Assembly: GCA_045628845.1 (NCBI GenBank)
Contig: JAZQQE010000108.1
Coordinates: forward strand, 1-21,999
Reading direction: 5' to 3'
DNA: 21,999 nt
DNA from: RGIG7949 sp045628845
GTDB taxonomy: Bacteria; Bacillota; Clostridia; Oscillospirales; Oscillospiraceae
Part shown: one piece after another, positions 14,697 to 21,999 of the stretch
How positions within the stretch are numbered: position 1 is the first letter of the stretch
Layout of the letters: each line of letters opens with the position of its first letter
The notes under the pieces: model-generated
Databases searched by the model: none
Told to the model about the DNA's origin: nothing
What the model saw: the letters and a program-made list of their open reading frames with translations, nothing else
Position numbers and translations under genes: made by a program

Positions 14697-15937
14697 GTTC
14701 TGTAATCTCCGTTTATCTTCACGTAGTCGTAGGAGAGGTCGCAGCCCCACGTGACGGCGCCTGCGGTGCCCTCTGCCATGGTGATCTCGATAACGGTCTC
14801 CTTTTCAAGGAGGATCTTCTTGGCGAGCTCCTCGTCGAAATCGAGCCCGCGGCCCGCCGTGCAGACCTCGATCCTGCCTGCGTCGGAGGAAAACGCCACA
14901 TCGACCTTCTCGGGGTCGAACGTCTCGCCGGAGTAGCCCATCGCGCAGAGGACGCGGCCCCAGTTCGCGTCGGCACCGAACATCGCGGTCTTCACGAGGG
15001 AGGAGCCGATGACGCTCTTGCCGATGACGGAGGCCTGCTTCTCGCTCGCGGCGCCCGCGACCTTGCAGGTGACGAGGTGCTTTGCGCCCTCGCCGTCAGC
15101 CGCCATCTTTCTCGCGAGGTCGACGCACACCGCCGTAAGAACCTCGCTGAACGCCGCCATGTCGGCACCGTCGGCGGTTATCTCGGCGTTGCCCGCCATG
15201 CCGTTGGCAAGAATGATGCAGGAGTCGTTGGTGGAGGTGTCTCCGTCGACGCTGATGCGGTGGAAGCTCGCGTCGGCGGCGGCAACGAGCGCCTTTTTGA
15301 GCATCGGAGCGCTCACGGCGCAGTCCGTCGTTATGTAGCAGAGCATGGTGCCCATGTTGGGATGGATCATGCCGCTTCCCTTGGCGATACCGCCGACCGT
15401 CGCGGTCTTTCCGCCGACCTCGAAGGTGAAGGCGCAGTCCTTCTGCACGGTATCGGTGGTCATGATGGCGTACGCGGCGGCATCGGAGCCCTCAGCGGAG
15501 AGGGCGGAGGCCGCGACGGGGATGCCCGCCTCTATCGCCTCTATATTGAGTCTCTTGCCGATGACGCCCGTCGAGCCGACGAGCACCTTCTCCGGCACGG
15601 TGCCGACGGCCTTCGCCGCGGCGGCGCCCATTCTGCGGGCGTTTTCCATGGACTCGGGAGCGCAGGCGTTCGCGTTGCCGCTGTTGGCGACTATGGCGCG
15701 CGCCGTGCCCTTTTCGAGCAGCTCGCGGTCGAGCATGACCGGAGCCGCCTTGACTACGTTCTTCGTGAATATCCCGGCGGCCGCGGCATCGCACTCGGAA
15801 ACTATGAGCGCGAGGTCGCTCTTGCCCTCGAAATATTTATCCCAGGCTTCGCCCGGCTGCCTTCTCTTGACGCCGCAGTGCACGCCCGCGGCCCGAAAGC
15901 CCTTTGCGGCGGTCACGCCGCCGGAAACCGTTTTCAT
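14693..15937 (-). CDS. argJ: Ornithine acetyltransferase (ArgJ), possibly bifunctional with acetylglutamate synthase activity
   Basis: 414 residues. It moves the acetyl group from acetylornithine to glutamate, recycling it; some family members also use acetyl-CoA. The precursor cuts itself before a threonine that becomes the N-terminal nucleophile. Here the site is in KGSGMIHPNMGTML, between Gly196 and Thr197. The residue before Thr is Gly, while Ala is the most common. Oxyanion-hole residues are in GSTGVIG (121-127). ATG 15937 is preferred over ATG 15955 because GGGGAG lies seven bases before it. The upstream ATG overlaps the argC stop as ATGA. No argA or argE is seen in the window, consistent with the cyclic route. 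Confidence 0.94.
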   Translation of the reverse strand: MKTVSGGVTAAKGFRAAGVHCGVKRRQPGEAWDKYFEGKSDLALIVSECDAAAAGIFTKNVVKAAPVMLDRELLEKGTARAIVANSGNANACAPESMENARRMGAAAAKAVGTVPEKVLVGSTGVIGKRLNIEAIEAGIPVAASALSAEGSDAAAYAIMTTDTVQKDCAFTFEVGGKTATVGGIAKGSGMIHPNMGTMLCYITTDCAVSAPMLKKALVAAADASFHRISVDGDTSTNDSCIILANGMAGNAEITADGADMAAFSEVLTAVCVDLARKMAADGEGAKHLVTCKVAGAASEKQASVIGKSVIGSSLVKTAMFGADANWGRVLCAMGYSGETFDPEKVDVAFSSDAGRIEVCTAGRGLDFDEELAKKILLEKETVIEITMAEGTAGAVTWGCDLSYDYVKINGDYRT

Positions 15938-15951
15938 GATGAAGCTCCCCT

Positions 15952-16884
15952 TCATATCGCAAGGCCCTCCGTCTCGCAGCAGCCGAGCATGATGTTCATG
16001 CACTGCACCGCCGAGCCGGACGCGCCCTTGCCGAGATTGTCGAAACGCGAGACGAGTAGCATGCGCTCCTCGTTTCCCGTAACTCTTATTTCCATCGTGT
16101 CGAGGCCCGACAGAGCGCCTCCCGAGAGGAAGCCCTCTTCGTCCGGTCCGTCGCAGAAGCGGACTATCGGACCCGTATAGAGCTCGGCATAGACGTTCTT
16201 TACGTCGTCCATGCCGAAGCCCGGATTCAGCTGTGAGCGGAATACGGGCACGGTCGTCATCATCCCCGCATAGTAGTCGGAGACTATCGGGCAGAACACC
16301 GGCTCCGTTTCTAGCCCGCACACGGCCTTCATCTCGGGCAGGTGCTTGTGCTTCTGCGTGAGTCCGTACTGCCTCGGCGCGTCGAGCAGGACGCTCCTGC
16401 CGTCGGCCTCGTAGCCTGCGATCATCTTCTTGCCGCCGCCGCTGTACCCCGTCACGCTGTGGCAGGTCAGGAGCGCGTCGGCGGGCAGTATCCCCGCCGC
16501 GACGAGCGGAAAGACGAGAGAGATGAAGCCGGAAGCGTGGCAGCCGGGATTGGCGACGCGCTTGGCCGTCTCTATGGCGGCCCTTCGCTCCGGCGAGAGC
16601 TCCGCGAAGCCGTAGGTCCAGCCGGGAGCCGTTCTGTGCGCCGTGGAGCAGTCGATTATCTTCACGGCGGGGTTCGTCGTGAGCGCCGCGGCCTCGCGGG
16701 CAGCATCGTCGGGCAGGCACAGTATCGCGAGATCGCAGGAATTGAGTGCGTCGGCGCGCGCCGCGGGGTCCTTGCGCAGGGCTTCGGGCAGCTTAATAAG
16801 ATCAATGTCACCACGGCCGGAAAGGCGTTCGTGTATCCGGAGGCCGGTCGTTCCCTCCGCGCCGTCGATGAAAACTTTATTCAT
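15952..16884 (-). CDS. argC: N-acetyl-gamma-glutamyl-phosphate reductase, type 2 (short form)
   Basis: 310 residues, matching the shorter type-2 ArgC rather than the approximately 345-residue type 1. It reduces acetylglutamyl phosphate to the semialdehyde with NADPH. The N-terminal nucleotide-binding loop is IDGAEGTTGLRI (6-17). The active-site cysteine is Cys115 in VANPGCHASGF. TGYSGGGKKMI and the HKHLPEM segment with the catalytic histidine follow. Start ATG 16884 is three bases after the argH stop, with GGGGAT upstream. The gene is second in the arg operon. Confidence 0.95.
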   Translation of the reverse strand: MNKVFIDGAEGTTGLRIHERLSGRGDIDLIKLPEALRKDPAARADALNSCDLAILCLPDDAAREAAALTTNPAVKIIDCSTAHRTAPGWTYGFAELSPERRAAIETAKRVANPGCHASGFISLVFPLVAAGILPADALLTCHSVTGYSGGGKKMIAGYEADGRSVLLDAPRQYGLTQKHKHLPEMKAVCGLETEPVFCPIVSDYYAGMMTTVPVFRSQLNPGFGMDDVKNVYAELYTGPIVRFCDGPDEEGFLSGGALSGLDTMEIRVTGNEERMLLVSRFDNLGKGASGSAVQCMNIMLGCCETEGLAI

Positions 16885-16887
16885 CCG

Positions 16888-18267
16888 TCATATCCCCAGT
16901 GTTTGTTTCAGATGATCCGCCTGCATGAGCACGGAATCGGGATTCGCCGCGCCGAGCGAAACACGGCGCGCCACGCAGTTATCGAGGTCTATCGCCTCAT
17001 AGAGGCTTTCGTCGAATATGGGATCGATGCTCTTGTACTTTTCAAGCGGCAGGCTCTCGAGCGTCTCCCCCGCGGCTATGCACTCGGCGACGAGGCCGCC
17101 GACGAGCTTATACGCCGTGCGGAACGGCATTCCGTGCGCTGTGAGCCAGTCGGCGAGGTCGGTGGCGTTGATGAAGCCCCTGGACGCCGCAAGGCGCATA
17201 TTTTCGGGCAGTACCGTCATGGTGCGGAGCATCGGAGCCATTACCGTCAGGCACATCGAGACGGTGTCGAACGCGTCGAACACGGCCTCCTTGTCCTCCT
17301 GCATATCCTTGTTGTACGCCAGCGGCAGGCCCTTGAGCATCGTCAGCAGGGTCACGAGGTCACCGTAGACGCGGCCTGTCTTGCCCCTGATGAGCTCCGC
17401 CATGTCGGGATTCTTCTTCTGCGGCATGATGGACGAGCCCGTCGTGAAGGAATCGTCGAGCTCGATGAACTTGAATTCCCAGCTGCTCCAGAGGATCAGC
17501 TCCTCCGACATACGGGATAGATGCGCCATGATGATGGAGAGTGCGCTGAGGAGCTCAAGGCAGAAATCCCTGTCGGAGACAGCGTCCATGCTGTTCATGG
17601 CGGGACCGGAAAATCCGAGCGAGGCGGCGGTCATGCGGCGGTCGGTATGGTACGTCGTCCCCGAAAGGGCGCAGGCGCCGAGCGGGGACACGTTCATGCG
17701 CTCGGCCGCGTCGTCGAGCCTTCCGAGGTCGCGGGCGAGCATCATGGCGTACGCCATAAGGTGGTGGCCGAAGGTTATGGGCTGCGCTCTCTGCATGTGC
17801 GTGTAGCCCGGCATGACCATCGCGCGGCACTCCACCGCGCGGTCGCGCAGGACGGAAATGAGGTCGAGTATGAGGTTTTTCAGCTCGTAGGTCCGGTTGC
17901 GCAGGTACAGACGCAGGTCAGTCGCGACCTGATCGTTGCGGCTGCGGGCGGTATGCAGGCGCTTGCCCGGCTCGCCTATGCGCGCGGTGAGCTCCTGCTC
18001 GACGAAGGTGTGGATATCCTCGCAGGTCTCGTCTATTTCGAGCACGCCTGCGTCGATGTCGTCGAGTATCTTACCGAGGCCCTCGATGATGGCATCGGAG
18101 TCCGCGCGTGAGATTATCCCCGTCGCGCCGAGCATGGCGGCGTGCGCCATCGAGCCCTCGATGTCCTCGGCAAACATGCGCTTGTCGAAGCCGATGGAAG
18201 CGTTCAGCTTCGCCGCGAGCTCGTCTATGTCCTTGGCGGCCCTGCCCGCCCACAGTTTCTCTGCCAT
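16888..18267 (-). CDS. argH: Argininosuccinate lyase
   Basis: 459 residues from ATG 18267 (MAEKLWAGR, the usual family start). It splits argininosuccinate to arginine and fumarate. Visible: TARSRNDQVATDLRLYLR near residue 105-125, GYTHMQRAQPITFGHHL (about 152-168), and the fumarase/aspartase-superfamily signature GSSIMPQKKNPD, whose mobile loop holds the catalytic serine. The frame runs up to an ATG at 18321, but that codon lies inside the predicted -10 element and can hardly be used. ATG 18276 is an alternative, and no start has a strong Shine-Dalgarno. It leads the argH-C-J-B-D-F operon, an unusual lead position, with argG just upstream in a separate unit. Confidence 0.94.
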   Translation of the reverse strand: MAEKLWAGRAAKDIDELAAKLNASIGFDKRMFAEDIEGSMAHAAMLGATGIISRADSDAIIEGLGKILDDIDAGVLEIDETCEDIHTFVEQELTARIGEPGKRLHTARSRNDQVATDLRLYLRNRTYELKNLILDLISVLRDRAVECRAMVMPGYTHMQRAQPITFGHHLMAYAMMLARDLGRLDDAAERMNVSPLGACALSGTTYHTDRRMTAASLGFSGPAMNSMDAVSDRDFCLELLSALSIIMAHLSRMSEELILWSSWEFKFIELDDSFTTGSSIMPQKKNPDMAELIRGKTGRVYGDLVTLLTMLKGLPLAYNKDMQEDKEAVFDAFDTVSMCLTVMAPMLRTMTVLPENMRLAASRGFINATDLADWLTAHGMPFRTAYKLVGGLVAECIAAGETLESLPLEKYKSIDPIFDESLYEAIDLDNCVARRVSLGAANPDSVLMQADHLKQTLGI

Positions 18268-18316
18268 AGTGATCATCCATTCCGCCGCTTCGCGTCGGCA
18301 AAAATAGTAACGTTTC

Positions 18317-18346
18317 ATCATATCACGCGAAGCAAAGGAATGATAA
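18317..18346 (-). promoter_or_regulatory. Probable promoter of the argHCJBDF operon
   Basis: On the minus strand an extended -10 TGATATGAT (hexamer TATGAT, 18317-18322) is preceded at 18 bases by a weak -35 TTATCA (18341-18346). The leader before ATG 18267 would be about 43 bases. An 8-bp dyad, GCTTCGCG/CGCGAAGC (18287-18294 and 18326-18333), straddles the -10 and start point and could be an operator. I see no good ARG box here. Confidence 0.45.
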
Positions 18347-18369
18347 GATGATTGTTTTTTGATCAGTCA

Positions 18370-18398
18370 GATAGTGTGAAAGGAGCTTTCACACTATC
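18370..18398 (-). other. Perfect 13-bp hairpin after argG, no U-tract
   Basis: GATAGTGTGAAAG pairs perfectly with CTTTCACACTATC around a 3-base loop, ten bases past the argG stop. Neither strand has a T-run after it; the minus strand continues TGACTGATCAAAAAAC. It may protect the argG 3' end or be a processing or protein-binding site. It lies about 60-88 bases upstream of the argH start point. Confidence 0.55.
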
Positions 18399-18407
18399 CT
18401 CCGGAAT

Positions 18408-19637
<1,230 letters not shown>

Positions 19638-19689
19638 TTTATAAAGCCTCCGCTTAAAAATAATATTCCTTTTATCAAATATGTAAAGC

Positions 19690-19717
19690 ATTATACACCC
19701 TGCGCGCCGTTTGTCAA
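19690..19717 (-). promoter_or_regulatory. argG: Consensus sigma-A promoter of argG
   Basis: On the minus strand, perfect -35 TTGACA (19712-19717) and perfect -10 TATAAT (19690-19695) with a 16-base spacer. Transcription would begin near 19683, giving a leader of about 46 bases before ATG 19637. Such a strong promoter normally implies repression, fitting the ARG-box-like site that overlaps the -35. Confidence 0.85.
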
Positions 19718-19751
19718 TATTTATGCATCAATATTTGAATATTTGTCAAAG
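19712..19751. promoter_or_regulatory. Two tandem ARG-box-like sites (ArgR/AhrC operators)
   Basis: Site 1 (19712-19729), read on the minus strand, has TGCAT and ATTGA half-sites around AAAT, matching eight of the ten conserved bases of the ARG box core TGAAT-N4-ATTCA. It covers the argG -35. Site 2 (19734-19751) has a perfect TGAAT half on the plus strand and a weaker second half. The centres are about 22 bases apart, close to the spacing at which ArgR hexamers bind tandem boxes. That a regulator binds here is inference; no argR gene is in the window. Confidence 0.5.
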
Positions 19752-19770
19752 TTGTGAAAATATATATCAT
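19743..19770 (+). promoter_or_regulatory. Divergent sigma-A-like promoter facing away from argG
   Basis: -35 TTGTCA (19743-19748) and -10 TATCAT (19765-19770), each one base off consensus, with a 16-base spacer. The -35 lies inside ARG-box-like site 2. No convincing coding gene follows for about 370 bases. The first downstream element is the hairpin-terminator pair described at 19777-19970. Confidence 0.4.
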
Positions 19771-19776
19771 TTTGCT

Positions 19777-19970
19777 CCCCATTTGGTGCATATTCATGCG
19801 CATTTTATCTGTTTTCGCGGCGGAGCTCCCCACGGAGCGCGCAGACGCCCTTCGCAGGGCGCCGTGCAGAGCTCCCGCTCCGCGTTCCCGCAAGGCCTTA
19901 CTGCGTCTCGTATGCGGCCGCGCAGCATATGAAAAAGCCGTTATCATTGTTATTGCCGGGGCTTTTTTCT
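19777..19970 (+). ncRNA. Candidate structured small RNA divergent from argG
   Basis: Downstream of the promoter at 19743-19770 lies a GC-rich island in an AT-rich spacer. It folds as a nested hairpin: 19820-19826 with 19877-19883 (7 bp), 19831-19835 with 19862-19866 (5 bp), and 19846-19851 with 19856-19861 (6 bp) closing a TCGC loop. A terminator-like element follows at 19932-19968. There is no convincing reading frame: the only spanning ones lack a ribosome binding site and turn into arginine-rich junk over the hairpin. An alternative is a dispersed repeat or decayed mobile element. Confidence 0.33.
19932..19970 (+). terminator. Terminator-like element with long loop
   Basis: AAAAAGCC (19932-19939) pairs with GGCTTTTT (19960-19967) and is followed by TCTGTT. 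The 20-base loop is longer than usual, which lowers confidence. The A-run on the left makes it potentially active on both strands. It would end the candidate small RNA and insulate the CoA-transferase promoter. Confidence 0.4.
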
Positions 19971-19997
19971 GTTCTAACGATATGTTATCATTGTTAT
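19940..19997 (+). repeat. Pair of identical 14-base direct repeats
   Basis: GTTATCATTGTTAT occurs at 19940-19953 and again at 19984-19997, 44 bases start to start. The first copy lies in the loop of the terminator-like element, the second just before the putative CoA-transferase promoter. They could be binding sites for a regulator of the CoA-transferase operon or the trace of a local duplication. Confidence 0.5.
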
Positions 19998-20010
19998 AGA
20001 AAAATAGTAT

Positions 20011-20039
20011 TTGAATATAAAGTATTTTTATGATATGTT
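20011..20039 (+). promoter_or_regulatory. Possible promoter of the CoA-transferase operon
   Basis: -35 TTGAAT (20011-20016), a 17-base spacer ending in TGA, then -10 TATGTT (20034-20039), which forms an extended -10 (TGnTATGTT). It would give a leader of about 100 bases containing one stable hairpin (20073-20102). The region is very AT-rich and other pairings are possible. Confidence 0.35.
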
Positions 20040-20147
20040 ACTGCTATATTGTGTCCACATTTCAGGCATGTACCTGCCGGAGCGAAGCAGCGCGTAGGCA
20101 GGATATGAAATATCGTTTATCCACCACAATTTGAAGGAGGCTACTAA

Positions 20148-20834
20148 ATGGCAAAGGTAATTTCTATTGAAGAAGCCATTGACATGATCCCCGACGGCGC
20201 TTCGATCATGATCGGAGGCTTCATGGGCTGTGGCAACCCCCACAAGCTCGTTGACGCTCTCTCCAAGAGCGGCAAGGGCAACTTCACCCTTTTCTGCAAC
20301 GACGGCGCTATGCCCGTCGGCCCCTGCGGCGAAGAGTACTACGGCGTGGCGAAGCTGATCCACAACAAGCAGGTCAAGAAGATGTACGCCACTCACGTCG
20401 GTCTCAACCCCGAGATCGCCGAGCAGTACAACGCAGGCGAGCTCGAGCTCGTCCTCACCCCGCAGGGCTCCTACGTTGAAATGATCCGCGCCGGCGGAGC
20501 CGGCCTCGGCGCCGTTATCACCCCGACCGGTGTCGGCACCATCGTCGAGGATTACGAGCACGTTCTCGGCCGCATTGAGATCGAGGGCAAGACCTACCTC
20601 ATCGAGAAGCCCTACCGCGCTGACTTCGCGCTTATCGCCGGCTACAAGGTAGACAAGGCCGGCAACGTCTGGTACAAGGGTACCACCCGCTGCTTCAGCG
20701 TCGCCATGGCTACCGCCGCCGACGTCGTCATCTGCGAGGCTGACAATCTCGTCGAGATCGGTGAGATCGAGCCCGAGAACGTCGTCACCTCCGGCGTCTA
20801 CGTCAAGTACATTGTCGAAGGAGGAATTGAGTAA
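20148..20834 (+). CDS. atoD: 3-oxoacid/acetate CoA-transferase subunit A (AtoD type)
   Basis: 228 residues starting MAKVISIEEAIDMIPDGASI, with AAGGAGG nine bases before the ATG. The glycine loop GGFMGCGNPHKLVDAL (23-38) is the family I CoA-transferase alpha-subunit motif. KKMYATHVGLNPE and the TPTGVGTIVEDY segment follow the AtoD/CtfA/ScoA pattern, and the end is VVTSGVYVKYIVEG. With subunit B it moves CoA between acyl-CoA and a free acid, typically acetoacetyl-CoA with acetate or butyrate. The exact substrate pair cannot be read, and no pathway partners (thiolase, crotonase, lysine or butyrate genes) are adjacent. Codon use strongly favours C-ending codons even against GC-rich neighbours, suggesting high expression. 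It overlaps subunit B by TAATG. Confidence 0.85.
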   Translation: MAKVISIEEAIDMIPDGASIMIGGFMGCGNPHKLVDALSKSGKGNFTLFCNDGAMPVGPCGEEYYGVAKLIHNKQVKKMYATHVGLNPEIAEQYNAGELELVLTPQGSYVEMIRAGGAGLGAVITPTGVGTIVEDYEHVLGRIEIEGKTYLIEKPYRADFALIAGYKVDKAGNVWYKGTTRCFSVAMATAADVVICEADNLVEIGEIEPENVVTSGVYVKYIVEGGIE

Positions 20835-21490
20835 TGGAAAAAGAGCTCATTAAAGGCTTCGTAGCGGCCCGTGTCGCCAAGGAACTCAAGGACGGCGACG
20901 TCATCAACCTCGGCATCGGTCTTCCGACCCTCATTCCCCAGTACCTTCCCGAAGACATCCACGTCATTCTCCAGGTCGAGAACGGCGTCATCGGCACCGG
21001 TACCGTCACCCCCGAGAACATCATCCCGCATCATGCCGTCGACTCCAGCGGTGTCCCCACCGTTGCCGCTCCCGGCGGATGCTACATCGACTCCAACACC
21101 TCCTTCTGCCTCATCCGCGGCGGCCACGTCGACGTGACCGTGCTCGGCTCTCTCGAGGTCGATGAGAAGGGCTCCCTCTCCAACTGGATCATCCCCGGCA
21201 AGAAGGTGCCCGGCATGGGCGGCGCCATGGACCTCGTCGTCGGCGCGAAGAAAGTTATCGTCGCGATGGAGCACACCGCGAAGGGCAAGCCCAAGATCCT
21301 CAAGAAGTGCCTGCTTCCTCTCACCGCCGTTGAGGTCGTCGACCTCATCGTCACCGAGATGGGCGTCATGGAAGTCACTCCCGAGGGCCTCGTGCTCACC
21401 GAGTACAACCCCGAATTCACCCTCGAAGAGATCCAGGCGGCTACCGAAGCCACCCTCATCATCAGCCCGGATCTCAAGCCCATGATCTGA
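20834..21490 (+). CDS. atoA: 3-oxoacid/acetate CoA-transferase subunit B (AtoA type)
   Basis: 218 residues. The catalytic glutamate, which forms the glutamyl-CoA thioester in family I transferases, is Glu49 in QVENGVIGTG. Before it comes INLGIGLPTLIPQYL (24-38). The beta-subunit block GSLEVDEKGSLSNW, then IPGKKVPGMGGAMDLVVGAK and VAMEHTAKG, is complete. The start shares one base with the subunit A stop and has GGAGG within the end of that gene, so a one-to-one subunit ratio by coupled translation is expected. Two terminators follow. It likely acts in short-chain fatty acid production or use, or in amino-acid fermentation, which is inference from the family. Confidence 0.87.
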   Translation: MEKELIKGFVAARVAKELKDGDVINLGIGLPTLIPQYLPEDIHVILQVENGVIGTGTVTPENIIPHHAVDSSGVPTVAAPGGCYIDSNTSFCLIRGGHVDVTVLGSLEVDEKGSLSNWIIPGKKVPGMGGAMDLVVGAKKVIVAMEHTAKGKPKILKKCLLPLTAVEVVDLIVTEMGVMEVTPEGLVLTEYNPEFTLEEIQAATEATLIISPDLKPMI

Positions 21491-21516
21491 GCTTCATAAA
21501 GCTTCAGGGAATGCCG

Positions 21517-21546
21517 CTTATTACGCAGTACCGTAAATAAGTTTTT
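21517..21546 (+). terminator. First, imperfect terminator after the CoA-transferase operon
   Basis: CTTATTACG pairs with CGTAAATAAG (one bulge) across a short loop (21517-21541) and is followed directly by TTTTT. The stem is AT-rich and moderate in strength. The stronger hairpin at 21552-21592 backs it up. Confidence 0.45.
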
Positions 21547-21551
21547 GACAG

Positions 21552-21592
21552 AACGACACCCCGCCGAAAAACCTTTTCGGCGGGGTGTCGTT
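21552..21592. terminator. Strong bidirectional terminator
   Basis: A perfect 19-bp stem (21552-21570 with 21574-21592) has a 3-base loop, with a GC-rich core and AAAA/TTTT at the loop end. The plus-strand tail ATTACT is weak in T. It separates the CoA-transferase operon from the convergent GNAT gene. Confidence 0.75.
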
Positions 21593-21639
21593 ATTACTCG
21601 ATAAGCCGGAGATTTCCCGGTGCAGCAGAACGCCAGGAC

Positions 21640-21999
21640 TTAGTTTTTGAGAGCTTTGACCATTAAAATTTCATCTGCGTACGTGCCATCATCATATTTG
21701 TTGGCATTGGGAATACGGCCTGTCTCTATAAAGCCAAATGACTCATACAGATGTATTGCGCGGTCGTTTCCTTCGACGACCGTTAATTCGGCTGCTTCAA
21801 ATCCGCATTTTTCTATGATTTCCAAAATCAGCGAAAACAGTTTTGTACCGATACCCATACCCGTATAATCAAGATACAAAGCGATTCCGATACTGGCTCT
21901 GTGAAAATTGCGGCGGCTCACGCCGGCAGTATCAAAAGAAGCGTTACCGATATATTTACCGTCAAGCTCTGCTAATATAAGGCAGGCGCGATCACTGTC
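21640..21999 (-). CDS. GNAT-family N-acetyltransferase (5' end outside window)
   Basis: The minus-strand frame is open from the right edge to TAA-type termination at 21640. A GTG at 21921 is internal, because the family pattern continues upstream (LAELDGKYIGNASFD). The 119 visible residues contain strand-4 ASIGIALYLDY, then the acetyl-CoA pyrophosphate loop GMGIGTKLF (the Q/RxxGxG/A motif, here YTGMGIG), and the C-terminal AELTVVEGNDRAIHLYESFGF motif with the conserved Asn and Tyr. This is the layout of RimI/PaiA-like acetyltransferases acting on small molecules or protein N-termini; the substrate is not readable. Codon use is clearly AT-richer than all other genes here, which may mean recent acquisition. 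It is convergent with the CoA-transferase operon. Confidence 0.85.
   Translation of the reverse strand, partial: DSDRACLILAELDGKYIGNASFDTAGVSRRNFHRASIGIALYLDYTGMGIGTKLFSLILEIIEKCGFEAAELTVVEGNDRAIHLYESFGFIETGRIPNANKYDDGTYADEILMVKALKN

Larger units (their letters stand above)
19638..20147. other. 510-base non-coding divergent region between argG and the CoA-transferase operon
   Basis: This is the only long stretch without a gene. From argG outward it holds the argG leader and promoter, two ARG-box-like sites, a plus-strand promoter, a GC-rich nested hairpin (19820-19883), a terminator-like element, two 14-base direct repeats, an AT-rich promoter region and a leader hairpin (CCTGCC 20073-20078 with GGCAGG 20097-20102). 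The open frames crossing it have no ribosome binding site and no family resemblance. Confidence 0.6.

Noticed and set aside
15938..16720. Upstream extension of the argJ frame, antisense-free but out of frame with argC
   Set aside because: The extension reads argC in the wrong frame as Arg-rich sequence; ArgJ family length and the GGGGAG site put the start at 15937.
19714..19947. Minus-strand frame of 77 codons over the same spacer
   Set aside because: No ribosome binding site, crosses the GC hairpin and ends in the ARG-box region; product is Arg/Ser-rich without a domain.
19754..19999. GTG-started plus-strand frame of 81 codons with a hydrophobic N-terminus, between argG and the CoA-transferase genes
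   Set aside because: The start lies inside the predicted promoter spacer, there is no ribosome binding site, and the middle is Arg/Ala-rich translation of the GC hairpin. It is treated as non-coding, although a signal-like N-terminus was noted.

Overview
The window reads as a GC-rich member of the Bacillota, probably class Clostridia. The evidence is: strong GGAGG-type ribosome binding sites; sigma-A promoters of the TTGACA/TATAAT kind; a short-form HisG that needs HisZ; a type-2 (short) ArgC; ArgJ-type cyclic arginine synthesis; an AtoDA-type CoA-transferase; and an LTA-synthase-like membrane protein. I cannot name the genus. No tRNA, rRNA, insertion sequence, phage gene or CRISPR array is visible.

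Layout. (1) 1-450: the 3' end of a multi-pass membrane protein, probably a MATE-type transporter, closed by a two-way terminator. (2) 437-2356, minus strand: a three-gene membrane operon of a one-helix protein of unknown function, an acyltransferase-3 family protein, and a 58-residue two-helix protein that overlaps the acyltransferase stop by ATGA. (3) 2397-2890: a lone 112-residue HEAT-like protein with its own promoter and terminator, divergent from region 2. (4) 2911-11740, plus strand: one long transcription unit. It opens with a 766-residue fusion of a degenerate HAD phosphatase-like domain and a degenerate LTA-synthase-like domain, then runs hisZ-G-D-B-H-A-F-I-E with every his junction overlapping. 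(5) 11699-18346, minus strand: argH-C-J-B-D-F, convergent with the his operon and sharing its terminator. (6) 18370-19751: argG on the minus strand, with its own consensus promoter and ARG-box-like sites. (7) 19743-20147: a 5' region holding a divergent promoter, a GC-rich hairpin and a terminator-like element, which together look like a small RNA gene. (8) 20011-21592: a two-subunit CoA-transferase operon. (9) 21640 to the right edge: a partial GNAT acetyltransferase of AT-richer composition.

How the genes work together. The his block encodes every step from ATP plus PRPP to histidinol phosphate except the aminotransferase (hisC). It also has the dehydrogenase, but lacks histidinol-phosphate phosphatase, so those two must lie elsewhere. 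The arg genes go from acetylglutamate to arginine: ArgB, ArgC, ArgD, ArgJ (acetyl recycling), ArgF, ArgG, ArgH. They lack a dedicated acetylglutamate synthase and carbamoyl-phosphate synthetase.

The most unusual items are the HAD/LTA-synthase fusion at the head of the his operon, in which both active sites look dismantled, and the candidate small RNA facing argG across two ARG-box-like sites, each overlapping the -35 of one of the two divergent promoters.
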